A stretch of DNA of 64,000 nucleotides from Phycisphaeraceae bacterium (GCA_019636655.1 JAHBXB010000005.1:124001-188000); one strand, 5' to 3'; shown: positions 8,642 through 18,205, counted from the first letter of the stretch. Translations and numbers: made by a program. Notes: generated by a model from the letters alone, not told the origin.

Positions 8642-9133
8642 ATGCCCTCACTCGACATCGTCAGCCGAATCAACTTCGCCGAGCTCGACAACGCCATCAA
8701 CAACACCCTCAAGGCCGTCGCCACCCGCTTTGACTTCCGCAACTCCCCCGTCGAGATCACTGTCGACCGCAAGGAGAAGAAGCTCAAGATGGTCGCCGCC
8801 GACGACGGCAAGATGAAGGGCCTCCACGAGATGTTCACCTCGGCCGTCATCAAGCGCGGCCTGCACCTCAAGTCCTTCGAGTTCGGCGAGATGGAGCAGG
8901 GGGCCGCCGGCCACACCAAGCGCGAGGTCAAGCTCAAGGAGGGCCTCACCCCCGAGCTCGCCAAGCAGATCGCCAAGATGGTCAAGGAGACCAAGATCAA
9001 GGTCCAGGCGAGCATCCAGGGCGACGAGGTCCGCCTCACCGGCAAGAACATCGACGACCTCCGCACCATCATGGCCATGCTCGACAAGGCCGGCCTCGAG
9101 CAGCCCCTCCAATACATCAACATGAAAAGCTAG
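8642..9133 (+). CDS. YajQ family nucleotide-binding protein
   Basis: A 163-residue cytosolic protein of the YajQ/UPF0234 family. Members bind nucleotides, and some bind cyclic di-GMP and act as effectors with transcription factors. Diagnostic segments are [20 protein letters not shown] at the N-terminus, [11 protein letters not shown] near 32, [20 protein letters not shown] near 98 and [21 protein letters not shown] near 122. Length and start match the family. A possible AAGGA lies about 13 nt upstream. It stands alone between C-rich spacers, and the sequence does not show a specific partner. Confidence 0.92.
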   Translation: MPSLDIVSRINFAELDNAINNTLKAVATRFDFRNSPVEITVDRKEKKLKMVAADDGKMKGLHEMFTSAVIKRGLHLKSFEFGEMEQGAAGHTKREVKLKEGLTPELAKQIAKMVKETKIKVQASIQGDEVRLTGKNIDDLRTIMAMLDKAGLEQPLQYINMKS

Positions 9134-9273
9134 CCCCCCCCTCCCCCCTCCCCCCTCCCCCAGCCCTTCGGGGCCTTCAGGCCGCTCATCCCCGGCCCCC
9201 GATCTCCCCTCCCCTCGATATCATCCGTCCCATTCCCACACGCCTCAGCCCCTCTCGCCCCCCGGAGCCCCTC
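9134..9273. other. Pyrimidine-rich spacer between yajQ and icd
   Basis: 140 bp that begins with a run of CCCCCCT-type units (9134-9165), almost pure pyrimidine on the plus strand. No gene or clear hairpin is seen. It presumably carries the icd promoter, which could not be identified with confidence. Confidence 0.4.
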
Positions 9274-10755
<1,482 letters not shown>

Positions 10756-10770
10756 GAGTGGATTTCTTCC

Positions 10771-12351
10771 GTGCCTGTACCGCCAAAGGACACTGTAAGC
10801 GCCAACTCCCTTGACTGGGCCAGGGCACACGTCTCTCGATACGGTGACACGGATGTGTTTCCGGTTCCCTTTGAGTTCGAGTGTTTGTGGGCTGATTGGT
10901 CTGCGGTCCAGACTGCGCTAATCAACCAAGACCTTGGGACGGTAGCCCCTCGGGCGACTCGCACGATGCTTGTGCCGAAGTCGCAGGGGGGGTTTCGGGT
11001 CGCCACGCAACTCGACCCCCTCGATGCACTTCTCTACGCGGCGATGGGGTATGAAGCGGCCGCAAAGATCGAAGACTCGCGAGTTCCGGCTGACAAGAGG
11101 GTCGCGTGTTCGTTTCGACTCAGCCCTCAATCGACGGGCGACCTCTTCGTCGCGAACGCTGACGGCTGGAAGGATTTCCAGGAACACTCTGGTCAACTGG
11201 CCAAACACCGCTCGTGTGATTTCGTTGCCCTGGCGGATATCAGCGACTTCTACAACCAGATTTACCACCATCGACTGAACAACTCACTGGCGGCAGCAAT
11301 GGTGCCTGCCCCTCGGCCCGACAGTGTGGAGGCATTCATCGGTCGATTCACGGCGCAGCAGTCGCGCGGGATTCCCGTCGGCCCGTCAACATCGATCTTG
11401 CTCGCCGAAGCATGCCTCAGCGATGTCGATCACCGACTAATTCATTGCGGGTTCAATCACACCCGCTATGTAGACGACTTCCGGATTTTCTGCAAAAGCG
11501 AGGCGGAGGCGGTCCATGCACTGCACGAGATTACCCATTACCTCTTCACGGCACACCGCCTCTCCCTCCAGGCACATAAGACACGCATCGTCCTTGCAAA
11601 GGACTTCATCCGACAAGAGTTGGTCGAACCGGAGGAGCGTGAGAACGCCGCAAAGATCTCACAAGGAAAGAGGCTCATTGAGCGAGCGATGGATGCGGCT
11701 GCCTACGCAGGCTTGGAGGTTGACGAGGACGAGATTCTCGAGGCAAAGGAGCAAGAAATCGTTCGGAAGGCACTTCTATCGACGTTCAAATCGTGCGTGC
11801 GAAAGCCGCCGATCCATCTCGGCCTTGGCCGGTACGTGCTAAGAAGGGCCAGTTCGCTCCGCATCAGGGCGCTTCTGCGGCCCGTTGTCGAGCATCTTCC
11901 GATATTGACGCCAGTCTTCCGCGAAGTCATCCACTACTTCGATAGAATCTGGAATGATGAGGTCCGTGATGTCTTGTCGTCAGCGCTCCCAGATTTCTTG
12001 TCGAAAGACTCTCAAGGTTGGCTCCCATTTGTCCGTGACTGGACGCTTTGGCTCGCCGCAAAGCGACAATTCCTTCCGTCGAAGACCGCGATCCAGTTGG
12101 CAGATGACTCGAAGCCTACTTTGGTCGGATGCCGATACCGAGCTCTCTTGGCCGGTTGCTATGGCGAGGTTGACTGGGTCCGAGATCAGAAAGAACGGTG
12201 GATGAACGCCGGACCCTGGGAGCGCCGCGCGATTCTCTGGGCCGGTTCAGCGCTGCCCCGGGACGAGCGCCGAGCGTGGTTGGAACCGGTTACGCGGAGT
12301 CTCGATCTCACTGATGCCGCTATTGCGAAGAGGGTACGGGCACTTTCGTAG
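10771..12351 (+). CDS. Group-unassigned (UG/Abi-like) reverse transcriptase, probable defence gene
   Basis: A 526-residue RNA-directed DNA polymerase. The palm motifs are intact: motif A ADISDFYNQIYHHRL (Asp156, residues 155-169), motif B RGIPVGPSTSILLAEA (199-214) and motif C RYVDDFRIF (catalytic Asp235-Asp236). The N-terminal GDTDVFPVPFEFECL segment and the long helical C-terminus (after ~275) are like the stand-alone bacterial defence RTs rather than retrons or group II intron RTs: no maturase or HNH domain and no retron X/Y signatures. It starts at GTG 10771, 15 bp after icd, with no clear ribosome site. Base composition is distinctly lower in GC than icd, suggesting transfer. The exact class is not assignable from sequence alone. 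Confidence 0.85.
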   Translation: MPVPPKDTVSANSLDWARAHVSRYGDTDVFPVPFEFECLWADWSAVQTALINQDLGTVAPRATRTMLVPKSQGGFRVATQLDPLDALLYAAMGYEAAAKIEDSRVPADKRVACSFRLSPQSTGDLFVANADGWKDFQEHSGQLAKHRSCDFVALADISDFYNQIYHHRLNNSLAAAMVPAPRPDSVEAFIGRFTAQQSRGIPVGPSTSILLAEACLSDVDHRLIHCGFNHTRYVDDFRIFCKSEAEAVHALHEITHYLFTAHRLSLQAHKTRIVLAKDFIRQELVEPEERENAAKISQGKRLIERAMDAAAYAGLEVDEDEILEAKEQEIVRKALLSTFKSCVRKPPIHLGLGRYVLRRASSLRIRALLRPVVEHLPILTPVFREVIHYFDRIWNDEVRDVLSSALPDFLSKDSQGWLPFVRDWTLWLAAKRQFLPSKTAIQLADDSKPTLVGCRYRALLAGCYGEVDWVRDQKERWMNAGPWERRAILWAGSALPRDERRAWLEPVTRSLDLTDAAIAKRVRALS

Positions 12352-12360
12352 ATGCTCGGG

Positions 12361-12433
12361 TGTCGGCGGGATGGCACCGGCGTCCCGTGCCACTTACCGT
12401 CCAAGCAGCACCGAGCGACGCAACCCGCCGACG
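12361..12433. ncRNA. Nested stem-loop between the RT and nuclease genes (structured RNA or terminator)
   Basis: GTCGGCGGG (12362-12370) pairs perfectly with CCCGCCGAC (12424-12432). Inside it, TGGCAC (12372-12377) pairs with GTGCCA (12387-12392). It lies 10 nt after the RT stop, between convergent genes. It could be a terminator without a T run, or a template-like RNA for the RT. The sequence cannot decide between these. Confidence 0.35.
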
Positions 12434-12507
12434 AGGTTTATGGGGGGCGGTCGATCCGGTGGTACGAGCAGTTCCGGCGGGGCAGGCAGGTGGCACCCAT
12501 TGAGGGT

Positions 12508-13458
12508 TCAGACTAGCGGCTTCTTGTCGACGATCGCTGCTCGGACCTTCGCACGAATGAGGTCTTTGAGGCATCCATCGCGTTCGAGCAGTAGAACAAT
12601 TTCGGAGAGGTGCCCCAATAGGAATACGCTCTTGGCGAGCGACTCGCGACACGTCGTGATCGCAGGCTCTGTGAAACCGGATTGTGAAATTAGAAGCCCT
12701 CGCGCTGCGCTCCTATTGAACACGCGTACGAGATGATGTGAGACCTCGCCCACTCCAAGCGGTTGCGCTCGCCATTTCATTTCCACGAGGTAGACGTGGC
12801 CGTCCAGTTCGACTACGCCGTCGATCTGTTCGATCACTCCCTCGCCGTCGTCGCCCACGCGCCTGAAGGCATCGCGGATCAGGATCCCATGCGACTTGAA
12901 CAAGCGATTGAGCACGCCCTCAAGCGCCGTTCCGCGCCAGCTAGCGTTGCTCTCAAGGAAAAGCGCATTGAGGTTGGCCCGGATCTCCTCTCGCTCTACC
13001 TTCACGCGGTGGCGCTCCGCGATCGCGGCCTCTCGCCTCCGGCGGAGGTCCTGTTCGGCCTTTTCTCGCTCCTGATTCATGCGAGTGAATGAGTCTTTGA
13101 TGTTCACCAGCTTGGCGATCTCAGCGACATAGCCCTTTGCCTCCATGCGATCGTTGTCGTAGCAAGTGGAAAAGTTGTCCCATTGGGTCACTCGCTTCAG
13201 TACCTCACGGCGCTGCGCCAATGCAGCATCGCCGCGTTCATTTAGCCGCGTCAAGACACGTCGAACAATCTCGAACTTTGTGATACTGTCCCTATCCCGC
13301 TGAACCTGATTGCTCAACTCGAGGAGTTCGCTGGCAGTGACGCCGCAGCCCGTAAAGAAGGTCAGGACATCACGCTTTCCCTTGATGAGCCGAGGGACCG
13401 CGTTAATGAGGAGCGCCATCAGCTCCGGCGGGTAGTGGTGGACAAGCGATTCGTTCAC
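12508..13458 (-). CDS. Mrr-type restriction endonuclease-like protein
   Basis: A putative DNA endonuclease of 316 residues. Residues ~175-270 form a PD-(D/E)XK core of the Mrr_cat type: Glu180 (GTALEGVLNRLF), Asp213 (EQIDGVVEL), Glu226-x-Lys228 (YLVEMKW), then the Mrr-like GLLISQSGFTEPA near 254. Residues 10-125 are an all-helical domain (PELMALLINAVPRLIKGKRD; NIKDSFTRMNQE) that I recall from other restriction-endonuclease annotations. A charged coiled coil spans ~125-165. It starts at GTG 13458. Lower GC than housekeeping neighbours, and convergent with the RT, so a defence role is likely. No cognate methylase is adjacent. Confidence 0.78.
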   Translation of the reverse strand: MNESLVHHYPPELMALLINAVPRLIKGKRDVLTFFTGCGVTASELLELSNQVQRDRDSITKFEIVRRVLTRLNERGDAALAQRREVLKRVTQWDNFSTCYDNDRMEAKGYVAEIAKLVNIKDSFTRMNQEREKAEQDLRRRREAAIAERHRVKVEREEIRANLNALFLESNASWRGTALEGVLNRLFKSHGILIRDAFRRVGDDGEGVIEQIDGVVELDGHVYLVEMKWRAQPLGVGEVSHHLVRVFNRSAARGLLISQSGFTEPAITTCRESLAKSVFLLGHLSEIVLLLERDGCLKDLIRAKVRAAIVDKKPLV

Positions 13459-13554
13459 GCTTCATTGACCCCTGATGACCCGTCCGAAGTCGCCATATGG
13501 CCTCCATGCTGAGAGAACGATAGGGGGTCGTCCGTCAGCACGTGGCACGGACAT

Positions 13555-13644
13555 CGTGCCACCGACTCAACCGGCTCTGCGGTGTAGTCGGTGCGTCTTC
13601 CCTTCGGCACCGACTGACTCCAAAGCGAGTAAGTCGGTGGCACG
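13555..13644 (+). repeat. REP cloverleaf palindrome, copy 1 (complete)
   Basis: 90 bp in the same orientation as the other copies. The outer arms are GTGCCACCGACTCA (13556-13569) and a right arm ending GTCGGTGGCAC (mismatch near the inner end). Internally there is AGTCGGTGC/GCACCGACT. In this copy the internal hairpin is preceded by GTAG, the tetranucleotide often found beside REP hairpins. Confidence 0.85.
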
Positions 13645-13661
13645 CCCCCTCCCCCTCCGCC

Positions 13662-14102
13662 TCACGGCCGCGTCGCGATGAAGATGATCCAGATGACCAA
13701 GGCCACCAGACCCAGCGCGCACCCCGCAATGAGGAGCCCGAGCCTGGTTTCGGCGACGCCGAAGTCGGTCCGGTAGGGGTCGAAGCCCAGGGCCGAGTCG
13801 CCGGATCGCGCGGCCGCGGGACGCTTCAGCCGGATGCGCTGCGAGTCGAACTTCTCGAGCAGCACCCACCCCGCCTTGGCCTCTTCTTCCAGCGCCCGGC
13901 GGAGCACCTCCGGCTTGCGGAACGCGCCGGTGGCCGAGCGAAGGATCTTGAACTCCCACCCCCCCGCCCCCCCGGTCCCCCCCGTCCCCGCCTCGCCCAG
14001 GTCGGCGTCGCTGTACCCGGTCATGCGTTCTTCCTCCTGCTGCTCGGCCCTGCGCCGGGCCGCCGCGGCCCCCGCCGCCGCCGCCGATGCTCCTGCGCTC
14101 AT
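13662..14102 (-). CDS. Small membrane protein with DUF4177-like domain
   Basis: A 146-residue protein. An Ala/Arg/Glu-rich start and a Gly-rich linker lead to a compact segment (WEFKILRSATGAFRKPEV, then EEEAKAGWVLLEKF, residues ~48-90) that looks like the DUF4177 fold, a short alpha-beta unit ending in GW. A single C-terminal transmembrane helix follows (LLIAGCALGLVALVIWIIFIA, ~120-140). The start is supported by AGGGGAG about 8 nt upstream. It ends 18 bp from a REP copy. Function is unknown; membrane anchoring by the tail is inferred. Confidence 0.65.
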   Translation of the reverse strand: MSAGASAAAAGAAAARRRAEQQEEERMTGYSDADLGEAGTGGTGGAGGWEFKILRSATGAFRKPEVLRRALEEEAKAGWVLLEKFDSQRIRLKRPAAARSGDSALGFDPYRTDFGVAETRLGLLIAGCALGLVALVIWIIFIATRP

Positions 14103-14247
14103 GCTGCTCCCCTAGTGCTGACCCCGCTGACCCCGTCACGCGACATGCGAAGACCGCGACAATCGTACTCTCCCGTCAGCGATTCGGGGCTCTGGTATCG
14201 TGCCAACGCGAAACTCCCCCCGCCCCTTCGCGAAGAACTCCCGCACC

Positions 14248-14646
14248 ATGTTCGACACACTCTCGCTTATCCCGGTCTGGGCCCTGATCCCGATCCACCT
14301 CGTGCTGGGCATCGTCGCCGGCGTCGTGCAGGTCCGGCGCGGCTTCTCCCGCGGCGTCGCGGTGGGGGTGCTGGTCGCGCTCGCCGCGGTCTTCGGCGCG
14401 GGCCAGGCCGCGCGGTGGGACTGGAAGACCCGCGAGTCCGTCCTCGGCGGCCCGGCCGACTCCACCCTCCGCCTCCGCCAGGAGGCCCTGGGCGTCGGCG
14501 CGACCTACACCCGCAACCGCCAGGAGTGGATGGCCAAGACCGAGGACCAGCGCTGGTCCTGGCGACTCACCACCTTCGGCCTCGTCGCCGGCTCCCTCCT
14601 CGCCGGCGGCATCCCGACCATCCTGATCCTCACCCGCCGCGAGTAA
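14248..14646 (+). CDS. Hypothetical membrane protein with two TM helices
   Basis: A 132-residue protein of unknown function. Helix 1-2 (LIPVWALIPIHLVLGIVAGVV and GVAVGVLVALAAVFGAG) lies in the first 50 residues, followed by a soluble charged stretch and a third hydrophobic segment near 105-125 (TFGLVAGSLLAGGIPTILIL). The ATG at 14248 is preferred over GTG 14200 because a TATCGT promoter-like box overlaps the latter. It is followed 10 bp later by the first zinc-ribbon membrane gene, so the two are probably co-transcribed. Confidence 0.55.
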   Translation: MFDTLSLIPVWALIPIHLVLGIVAGVVQVRRGFSRGVAVGVLVALAAVFGAGQAARWDWKTRESVLGGPADSTLRLRQEALGVGATYTRNRQEWMAKTEDQRWSWRLTTFGLVAGSLLAGGIPTILILTRRE

Positions 14647-14656
14647 GTCCCCCGGC

Positions 14657-15391
14657 ATGCCCCAACCCCGCACCACCTCCCGCGCCTCATCACCCCGCCG
14701 CCGCCTCATCGCCGCGATGATCTGCCTCGCGTCGGGCGCATTCGCGACGCTCGCCACGGCCTGGGGTCCGGAGGTCTATCTCGCGATCCGCGCGAGCAAG
14801 CAACCCGGCTACCGCCTCGATCAATGGACCGGCGCGGAGCAGCGTCATGTCGTGGACGACCAGGGCATGCGGGTTGGGAAGACGCGATGGATGCCCCTGG
14901 TCGAAGAGTGGCGGCTCGAAACGCTGCCGGTGTTGCCGAACCTCGGCGCTCCCGCGGTCAACCTCAACGCCGTGCCAACGTGGGCCCTCCGGCCCCCGCC
15001 GGCATTCCGCGATGGCTTCCGCCCGCTGAACGGCATCGACACGGCGACGACGGCAACCGGCTGGCCCTGCCGCGCCGCTCGCCGCGTCACGCTCAACGGC
15101 GGAAACGACGGCTATTTCGACTACGAGTCGAGGTACCAGTGGGACCTGAAGTTCCTCCCCAACTCCTCCGCCTACCTGCCGCTCGGCCCGATCTGGCCCG
15201 GCCTGCTCGCCGGCGTGTGCTTCTGGTCCGCGATCATCGCCCTCGCCACCTTCGGCCCCGGCGCGCTCCGCCGCGCATGGCGACGCCGACGCTCGCGCTG
15301 CGAGACCTGCGGCTACCCCCTCCACGACCTCCCCCGCGGCGAGTGCCCCGAATGCGGCGCCCCGATTGGCCTCCCCAGAGTGTCAGCATGA
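14657..15391 (+). CDS. Zinc-ribbon membrane protein, tandem paralogue A
   Basis: A 244-residue protein. The N-terminal arginine-rich stretch leads into one TM helix (LIAAMICLASGAFATLATAW). A ~140-residue extracytoplasmic-looking middle follows, then a second TM segment (LLAGVCFWSAIIALATFGPG) and a basic linker (RRAWRRRRSR). The C-terminal zinc ribbon CETCGYPLHDLPRGECPECG places four Cys in a C-x2-C...C-x2-C arrangement. Both ends match the next gene closely while the middle differs. Function is unknown. The ribbon module recurs in five other proteins of this window. Confidence 0.65.
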   Translation: MPQPRTTSRASSPRRRLIAAMICLASGAFATLATAWGPEVYLAIRASKQPGYRLDQWTGAEQRHVVDDQGMRVGKTRWMPLVEEWRLETLPVLPNLGAPAVNLNAVPTWALRPPPAFRDGFRPLNGIDTATTATGWPCRAARRVTLNGGNDGYFDYESRYQWDLKFLPNSSAYLPLGPIWPGLLAGVCFWSAIIALATFGPGALRRAWRRRRSRCETCGYPLHDLPRGECPECGAPIGLPRVSA

Positions 15392-15426
15392 TCCGGTCTC
15401 GCGCGCGAGTCTTTGCCAGACGGAGG

Positions 15427-15432
15427 TATTCT
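15427..15432 (+). promoter_or_regulatory. -10-like box before paralogue B
   Basis: TATTCT 7 nt before the ATG at 15440, supporting that start over GTG/ATG codons upstream. Confidence 0.45.
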
Positions 15433-15439
15433 GACGCCA

Positions 15440-16198
15440 ATGCCCCCACCCCGCTCCCCCTCACCCCGCCGCCGCCTCATCGCCGCGCTGACCTCCCTCG
15501 CGGCGGGCGCCCTCGCGACGCTCGCGACAGCCTGGGGACCGGAGGTGTACACAGCGATTCGGGAGAGCAATCAGCCTGGCTATCGCGCAGATCGAATACT
15601 CAGCGCCAACTCGCAGGGTGTCGGGAACACCAGGCGCGGAGTCGCGGGCACGGTGATGAGTTTGTGCTTTATTGAGGAATGGAGCCTCTGGCTCGTGCCC
15701 AACTTGAGATTGAATCAGGCGGACGTCGTCCGAGATGACTCGCCGCCATGGGTCCTGTGGCCACCAGAAGCGTCTGACGGTTGGACGACGACCACCGCAT
15801 CCGGCTGGCCCTGGCGAGCCGCATTCTGGGCCGTTCTCTACAGCAGGGGTGATGATGGGAACTACTGGCCGTCCGAACACAACCGGTGGATCCTGAGAGT
15901 GGCGAGCAGCACTTATGTCTCTCTGCCCCTCGGCCCGATCTGGCCCGGCCTCCTCGCCGACATGTGCTTCTGGTCCGCGTTCTTCGCCCTCGCCACCTTC
16001 GGCCCCGGCGCACTCCGCCGCGCATGGCGACGCCGACGCTCTCGCTGCGAGACCTGCGGTTACCCCCTGCACAACCTCCCCCGCGGCGAATGCCCCGAAT
16101 GCGGCGCCCTCCCGGCGGCGACTGATCGACACCTCGACCGGGGCATGCGGCCCGCAGTGTGGTTTGGTACCTTGACCACCTATGTGGCCATTCAATAA
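15440..16198 (+). CDS. Zinc-ribbon membrane protein, tandem paralogue B
   Basis: A 252-residue paralogue of the preceding gene. The N-terminal TM region (RRRLIAALTSLAAGALATLA) and the C-terminal TM plus ribbon (CETCGYPLHNLPRGECPECG) are nearly the same as in paralogue A at the DNA level. Residues ~40-165 are strongly diverged. The tail after the ribbon is longer and runs 17 bp into the next gene. ATG 15440 is chosen because a TATTCT box lies 7 nt upstream. Unknown function; tandem duplication with conserved ends is directly visible. Confidence 0.65.
   Translation: MPPPRSPSPRRRLIAALTSLAAGALATLATAWGPEVYTAIRESNQPGYRADRILSANSQGVGNTRRGVAGTVMSLCFIEEWSLWLVPNLRLNQADVVRDDSPPWVLWPPEASDGWTTTTASGWPWRAAFWAVLYSRGDDGNYWPSEHNRWILRVASSTYVSLPLGPIWPGLLADMCFWSAFFALATFGPGALRRAWRRRRSRCETCGYPLHNLPRGECPECGALPAATDRHLDRGMRPAVWFGTLTTYVAIQ
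16168..16173 (+). promoter_or_regulatory. -10-like box before the DUF695-like gene
   Basis: TACCTT 8 nt before ATG 16182, inside the 3' end of paralogue B. No Shine-Dalgarno sequence. Confidence 0.35.
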
Positions 16199-16631
16199 GA
16201 AGCGAGTTCCCGATCCATCCGAAGATCCTGGCAACGCATGGGCCCTCGCAGAGGCCGAGGACGAGTCCGGCCGGACCCTGCTCCGATACAACGAGTGGAC
16301 GCGGAAACTGATAGGACACCCGAACTACCAATATCAGGTCGGCGTCGCGATCCCGCGGCTGATCGACGACGGGGCGCCAAGTGAGCCGACCGTGGAGCAA
16401 CTCGAGGCGTTCGAAGACGACCTGATGCGATCCCTGTCGGACGGACGGCTGGCCATCCTGGTGGCCGTTATCACCATGCCGAGGATGCGGGAGTTCGTGC
16501 TGTACACGAGAGATCACGTCGCCGCAATGACCGCGATCGAAGGCCTGAGGCAGCGCACCGAGGGCCTGATCGTGCAGGCGGTGTGCCAACACGATCCAAA
16601 GTGGAAGGTGTTCACCGGTCTGGTGCCATGA
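16182..16631 (+). CDS. DUF695-like protein
   Basis: A 149-residue soluble protein. The pattern WALAEAEDESGRTLLRYNEW, the central YQVGVAIPRL strand and the C-terminal REFVLYTRDH followed by a short helix resemble DUF695 domain proteins, whose role is undefined. No signal peptide or membrane helix. It overlaps the 3' end of the zinc-ribbon paralogue by 17 bp and is convergent with the secreted propeller gene, 49 bp away. The family assignment is from motif memory and is moderate. Confidence 0.6.
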   Translation: MWPFNKKRVPDPSEDPGNAWALAEAEDESGRTLLRYNEWTRKLIGHPNYQYQVGVAIPRLIDDGAPSEPTVEQLEAFEDDLMRSLSDGRLAILVAVITMPRMREFVLYTRDHVAAMTAIEGLRQRTEGLIVQAVCQHDPKWKVFTGLVP

Positions 16632-16680
16632 TGCAGTGCCCGCGTGTCCTCCGGCAGCACCGTCTCACACCCACACACAA

Positions 16681-17628
16681 TCAGCGCCGCCGCCGCCGAA
16701 GCACCGCCACCACCCCAAGCCCCAACACCCCCGCCGCGCCCGGCGCGGGGATCGCCGGGCGGAACTCCAGGTCCACCGGCTTGGTGTTCGTCGAACTGAA
16801 GCTGGCGTCGATCTCCGCGTAGGTCACCGGGTCGAACGAGTGCACGTTCGTGGTCAGGCCGTCCACCGCGTAGATCCGCCCATCGTGCGGGCTGAGCGCG
16901 ATGCCGTGGATGCGGCCCCACCCCGTCCCCGCGAATGTCGTGATCGGGTTCCAACTGCTGTCGAAGACGTGGGCCATGTTGTCGCCCATCGCCGTGACGA
17001 TGCGGCGTCCATCGGGCATGAACACGATGTCGTTGGTGTGGCCCATCCCCAGGCCCCACTGGTTCAGCACCGCCCCCGTGACCCCGTCGATCTCGTACAC
17101 GCCCGCGCCCACGGCGTACGAGCACACGAAGAGATTGCCGTTGGGGCCGAAGACCATGTCCGAGGGCTCGTTCACGCCCGTGGCGAACGTGCCCAGGTAC
17201 GCGCCGGTGTCGGCGTCGTACTCGCGGATGTCGTCGGTGCTCATGTCGCCGATGAGGACCGTGTTCGTCCCCGGCCGCCACACGCCCGCCCACTGCCAGC
17301 CGCCGCCGGCGTTGTACGTCTGCACGACCGCACCCGTGTTGCGATCCAGCCGGCGCACGCCCGCGCCGCCGAAGGCCGAGCCCACGAGCACATCGCCCAC
17401 CGCGCCGCCGGTGTGGATGGCCATGATGTTCCCGGTGAGCGGCGCGGCGTTGAAGAACCCCATGGACGCCCCCGTGACGCCGTTGAACTGCCACACGTTG
17501 CCGGGGCCTTCTTCGGTCACGTACAGGTCGCCGACCGCCGCGCTCGCGGGGACGCCTGCGAGCAGGCCCGCCACCGAGCCCGCGAAGACGCCAATGCACA
17601 GCCGCCGCAGGGTGTTGATCTGCTTCAT
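16681..17628 (-). CDS. Secreted NHL/SMP-like beta-propeller with PEP-CTERM-like tail
   Basis: A 315-residue exported protein. The signal peptide is MKQINTLRRLCIGVFAGSVAGLLAGVPASA. The body is a chain of ~40-residue blades (DLYVTEEGPGNVWQFNG; EPSDMVFGPNGNLFVCSY; RIHGIALSPHDGRIYAVDG) as in NHL or SMP-30-type propellers. The tail, IPAPGAAGVLGLGVVAVLRRRRR, has the Pro-hydrophobic-Arg layout of PEP-CTERM/exosortase-type sorting signals. The start is fixed by AAGGAGAGAG directly upstream of ATG 17628. A role at the cell surface or in the matrix is inferred. No catalytic residues recognised. Confidence 0.75.
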   Translation of the reverse strand: MKQINTLRRLCIGVFAGSVAGLLAGVPASAAVGDLYVTEEGPGNVWQFNGVTGASMGFFNAAPLTGNIMAIHTGGAVGDVLVGSAFGGAGVRRLDRNTGAVVQTYNAGGGWQWAGVWRPGTNTVLIGDMSTDDIREYDADTGAYLGTFATGVNEPSDMVFGPNGNLFVCSYAVGAGVYEIDGVTGAVLNQWGLGMGHTNDIVFMPDGRRIVTAMGDNMAHVFDSSWNPITTFAGTGWGRIHGIALSPHDGRIYAVDGLTTNVHSFDPVTYAEIDASFSSTNTKPVDLEFRPAIPAPGAAGVLGLGVVAVLRRRRR

Positions 17629-17782
17629 CTCTCTCTCCTTGGCCCGACACCCGCGGCGGTCAAGCGCACGGCACACACCGAAAAGCGTTGACCCCTGCCG
17701 CATGGAGCGGGCGTGGGGCCGGGCAATCTCTCTCCGTGAGCAGTCTACACGAAAGCCATTGCCTCGGGCGCGGCCGGCCGTC

Positions 17783-17788
17783 TAACCT
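17783..17788 (+). promoter_or_regulatory. Promoter-like boxes before the DUF1801 gene
   Basis: TTGCCT (17759-17764), 18 nt, TAACCT (17783-17788), then 6 nt to ATG 17795. No Shine-Dalgarno sequence. Confidence 0.45.
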
Positions 17789-17794
17789 CCTCGC

Positions 17795-18205
17795 ATGCCA
17801 ATCTCAGAGGACATCAAGTCGTACAACGCCGCCCAATCCGCCGCCGACAAGCGCATCTGCGACACGCTCGCCAAGGCCATCGACGTCGGCCTGAAGCCCG
17901 CCGGCGCCGAGTGCAAGATCTGGCACCGCCACCCCGTCTGGTTCATCGACGGCAACCCGATCGTCGGCTACAGCAAACTCAAGGACAGCGTGCGCCTGCT
18001 CTTCTGGAGCGGCCAGTCCTTCGATGAGCCCGGCCTCGCCGCCGCCCCGCCCGACACCAAGTTCAAATCCGCCGACGCCCGCTACACCGCGGCGAAGGAC
18101 ATCTCCGCCAAAGACCTCAAACGCTGGCTCGCGAAGTCGATCGACATCCAGTGGGACTACAAGAACCTCGTGAAGCGCAAAGGCAAACTCCTCCGCCTGA
18201 AGTAG
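17795..18205 (+). CDS. DUF1801 (YdhG-like) domain protein
   Basis: A 136-residue cytosolic protein of the YdhG/DUF1801 type. Visible family features are the KIWHRHPVWFIDGNPIVGYS strand-turn and the LLFWSGQSF segment near residue 70, followed by a C-terminal helix-rich LKRWLAKSIDIQWDYKNLVK. The biochemical function of the family is unclear, though it includes iron-chaperone-like (frataxin-fold) proteins. Start ATG 17795 sits 6 nt after a TAACCT box. A GC-rich perfect hairpin follows. Confidence 0.75.
   Translation: MPISEDIKSYNAAQSAADKRICDTLAKAIDVGLKPAGAECKIWHRHPVWFIDGNPIVGYSKLKDSVRLLFWSGQSFDEPGLAAAPPDTKFKSADARYTAAKDISAKDLKRWLAKSIDIQWDYKNLVKRKGKLLRLK

Noticed and set aside
10771-12351. Retron or group II intron RT
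   Set aside because: No retron X/Y-type signatures, no msr-msd-like inverted repeat in the 15-bp upstream gap, and no maturase X or HNH domain. The long helical C-terminus fits UG/Abi-type RTs better.
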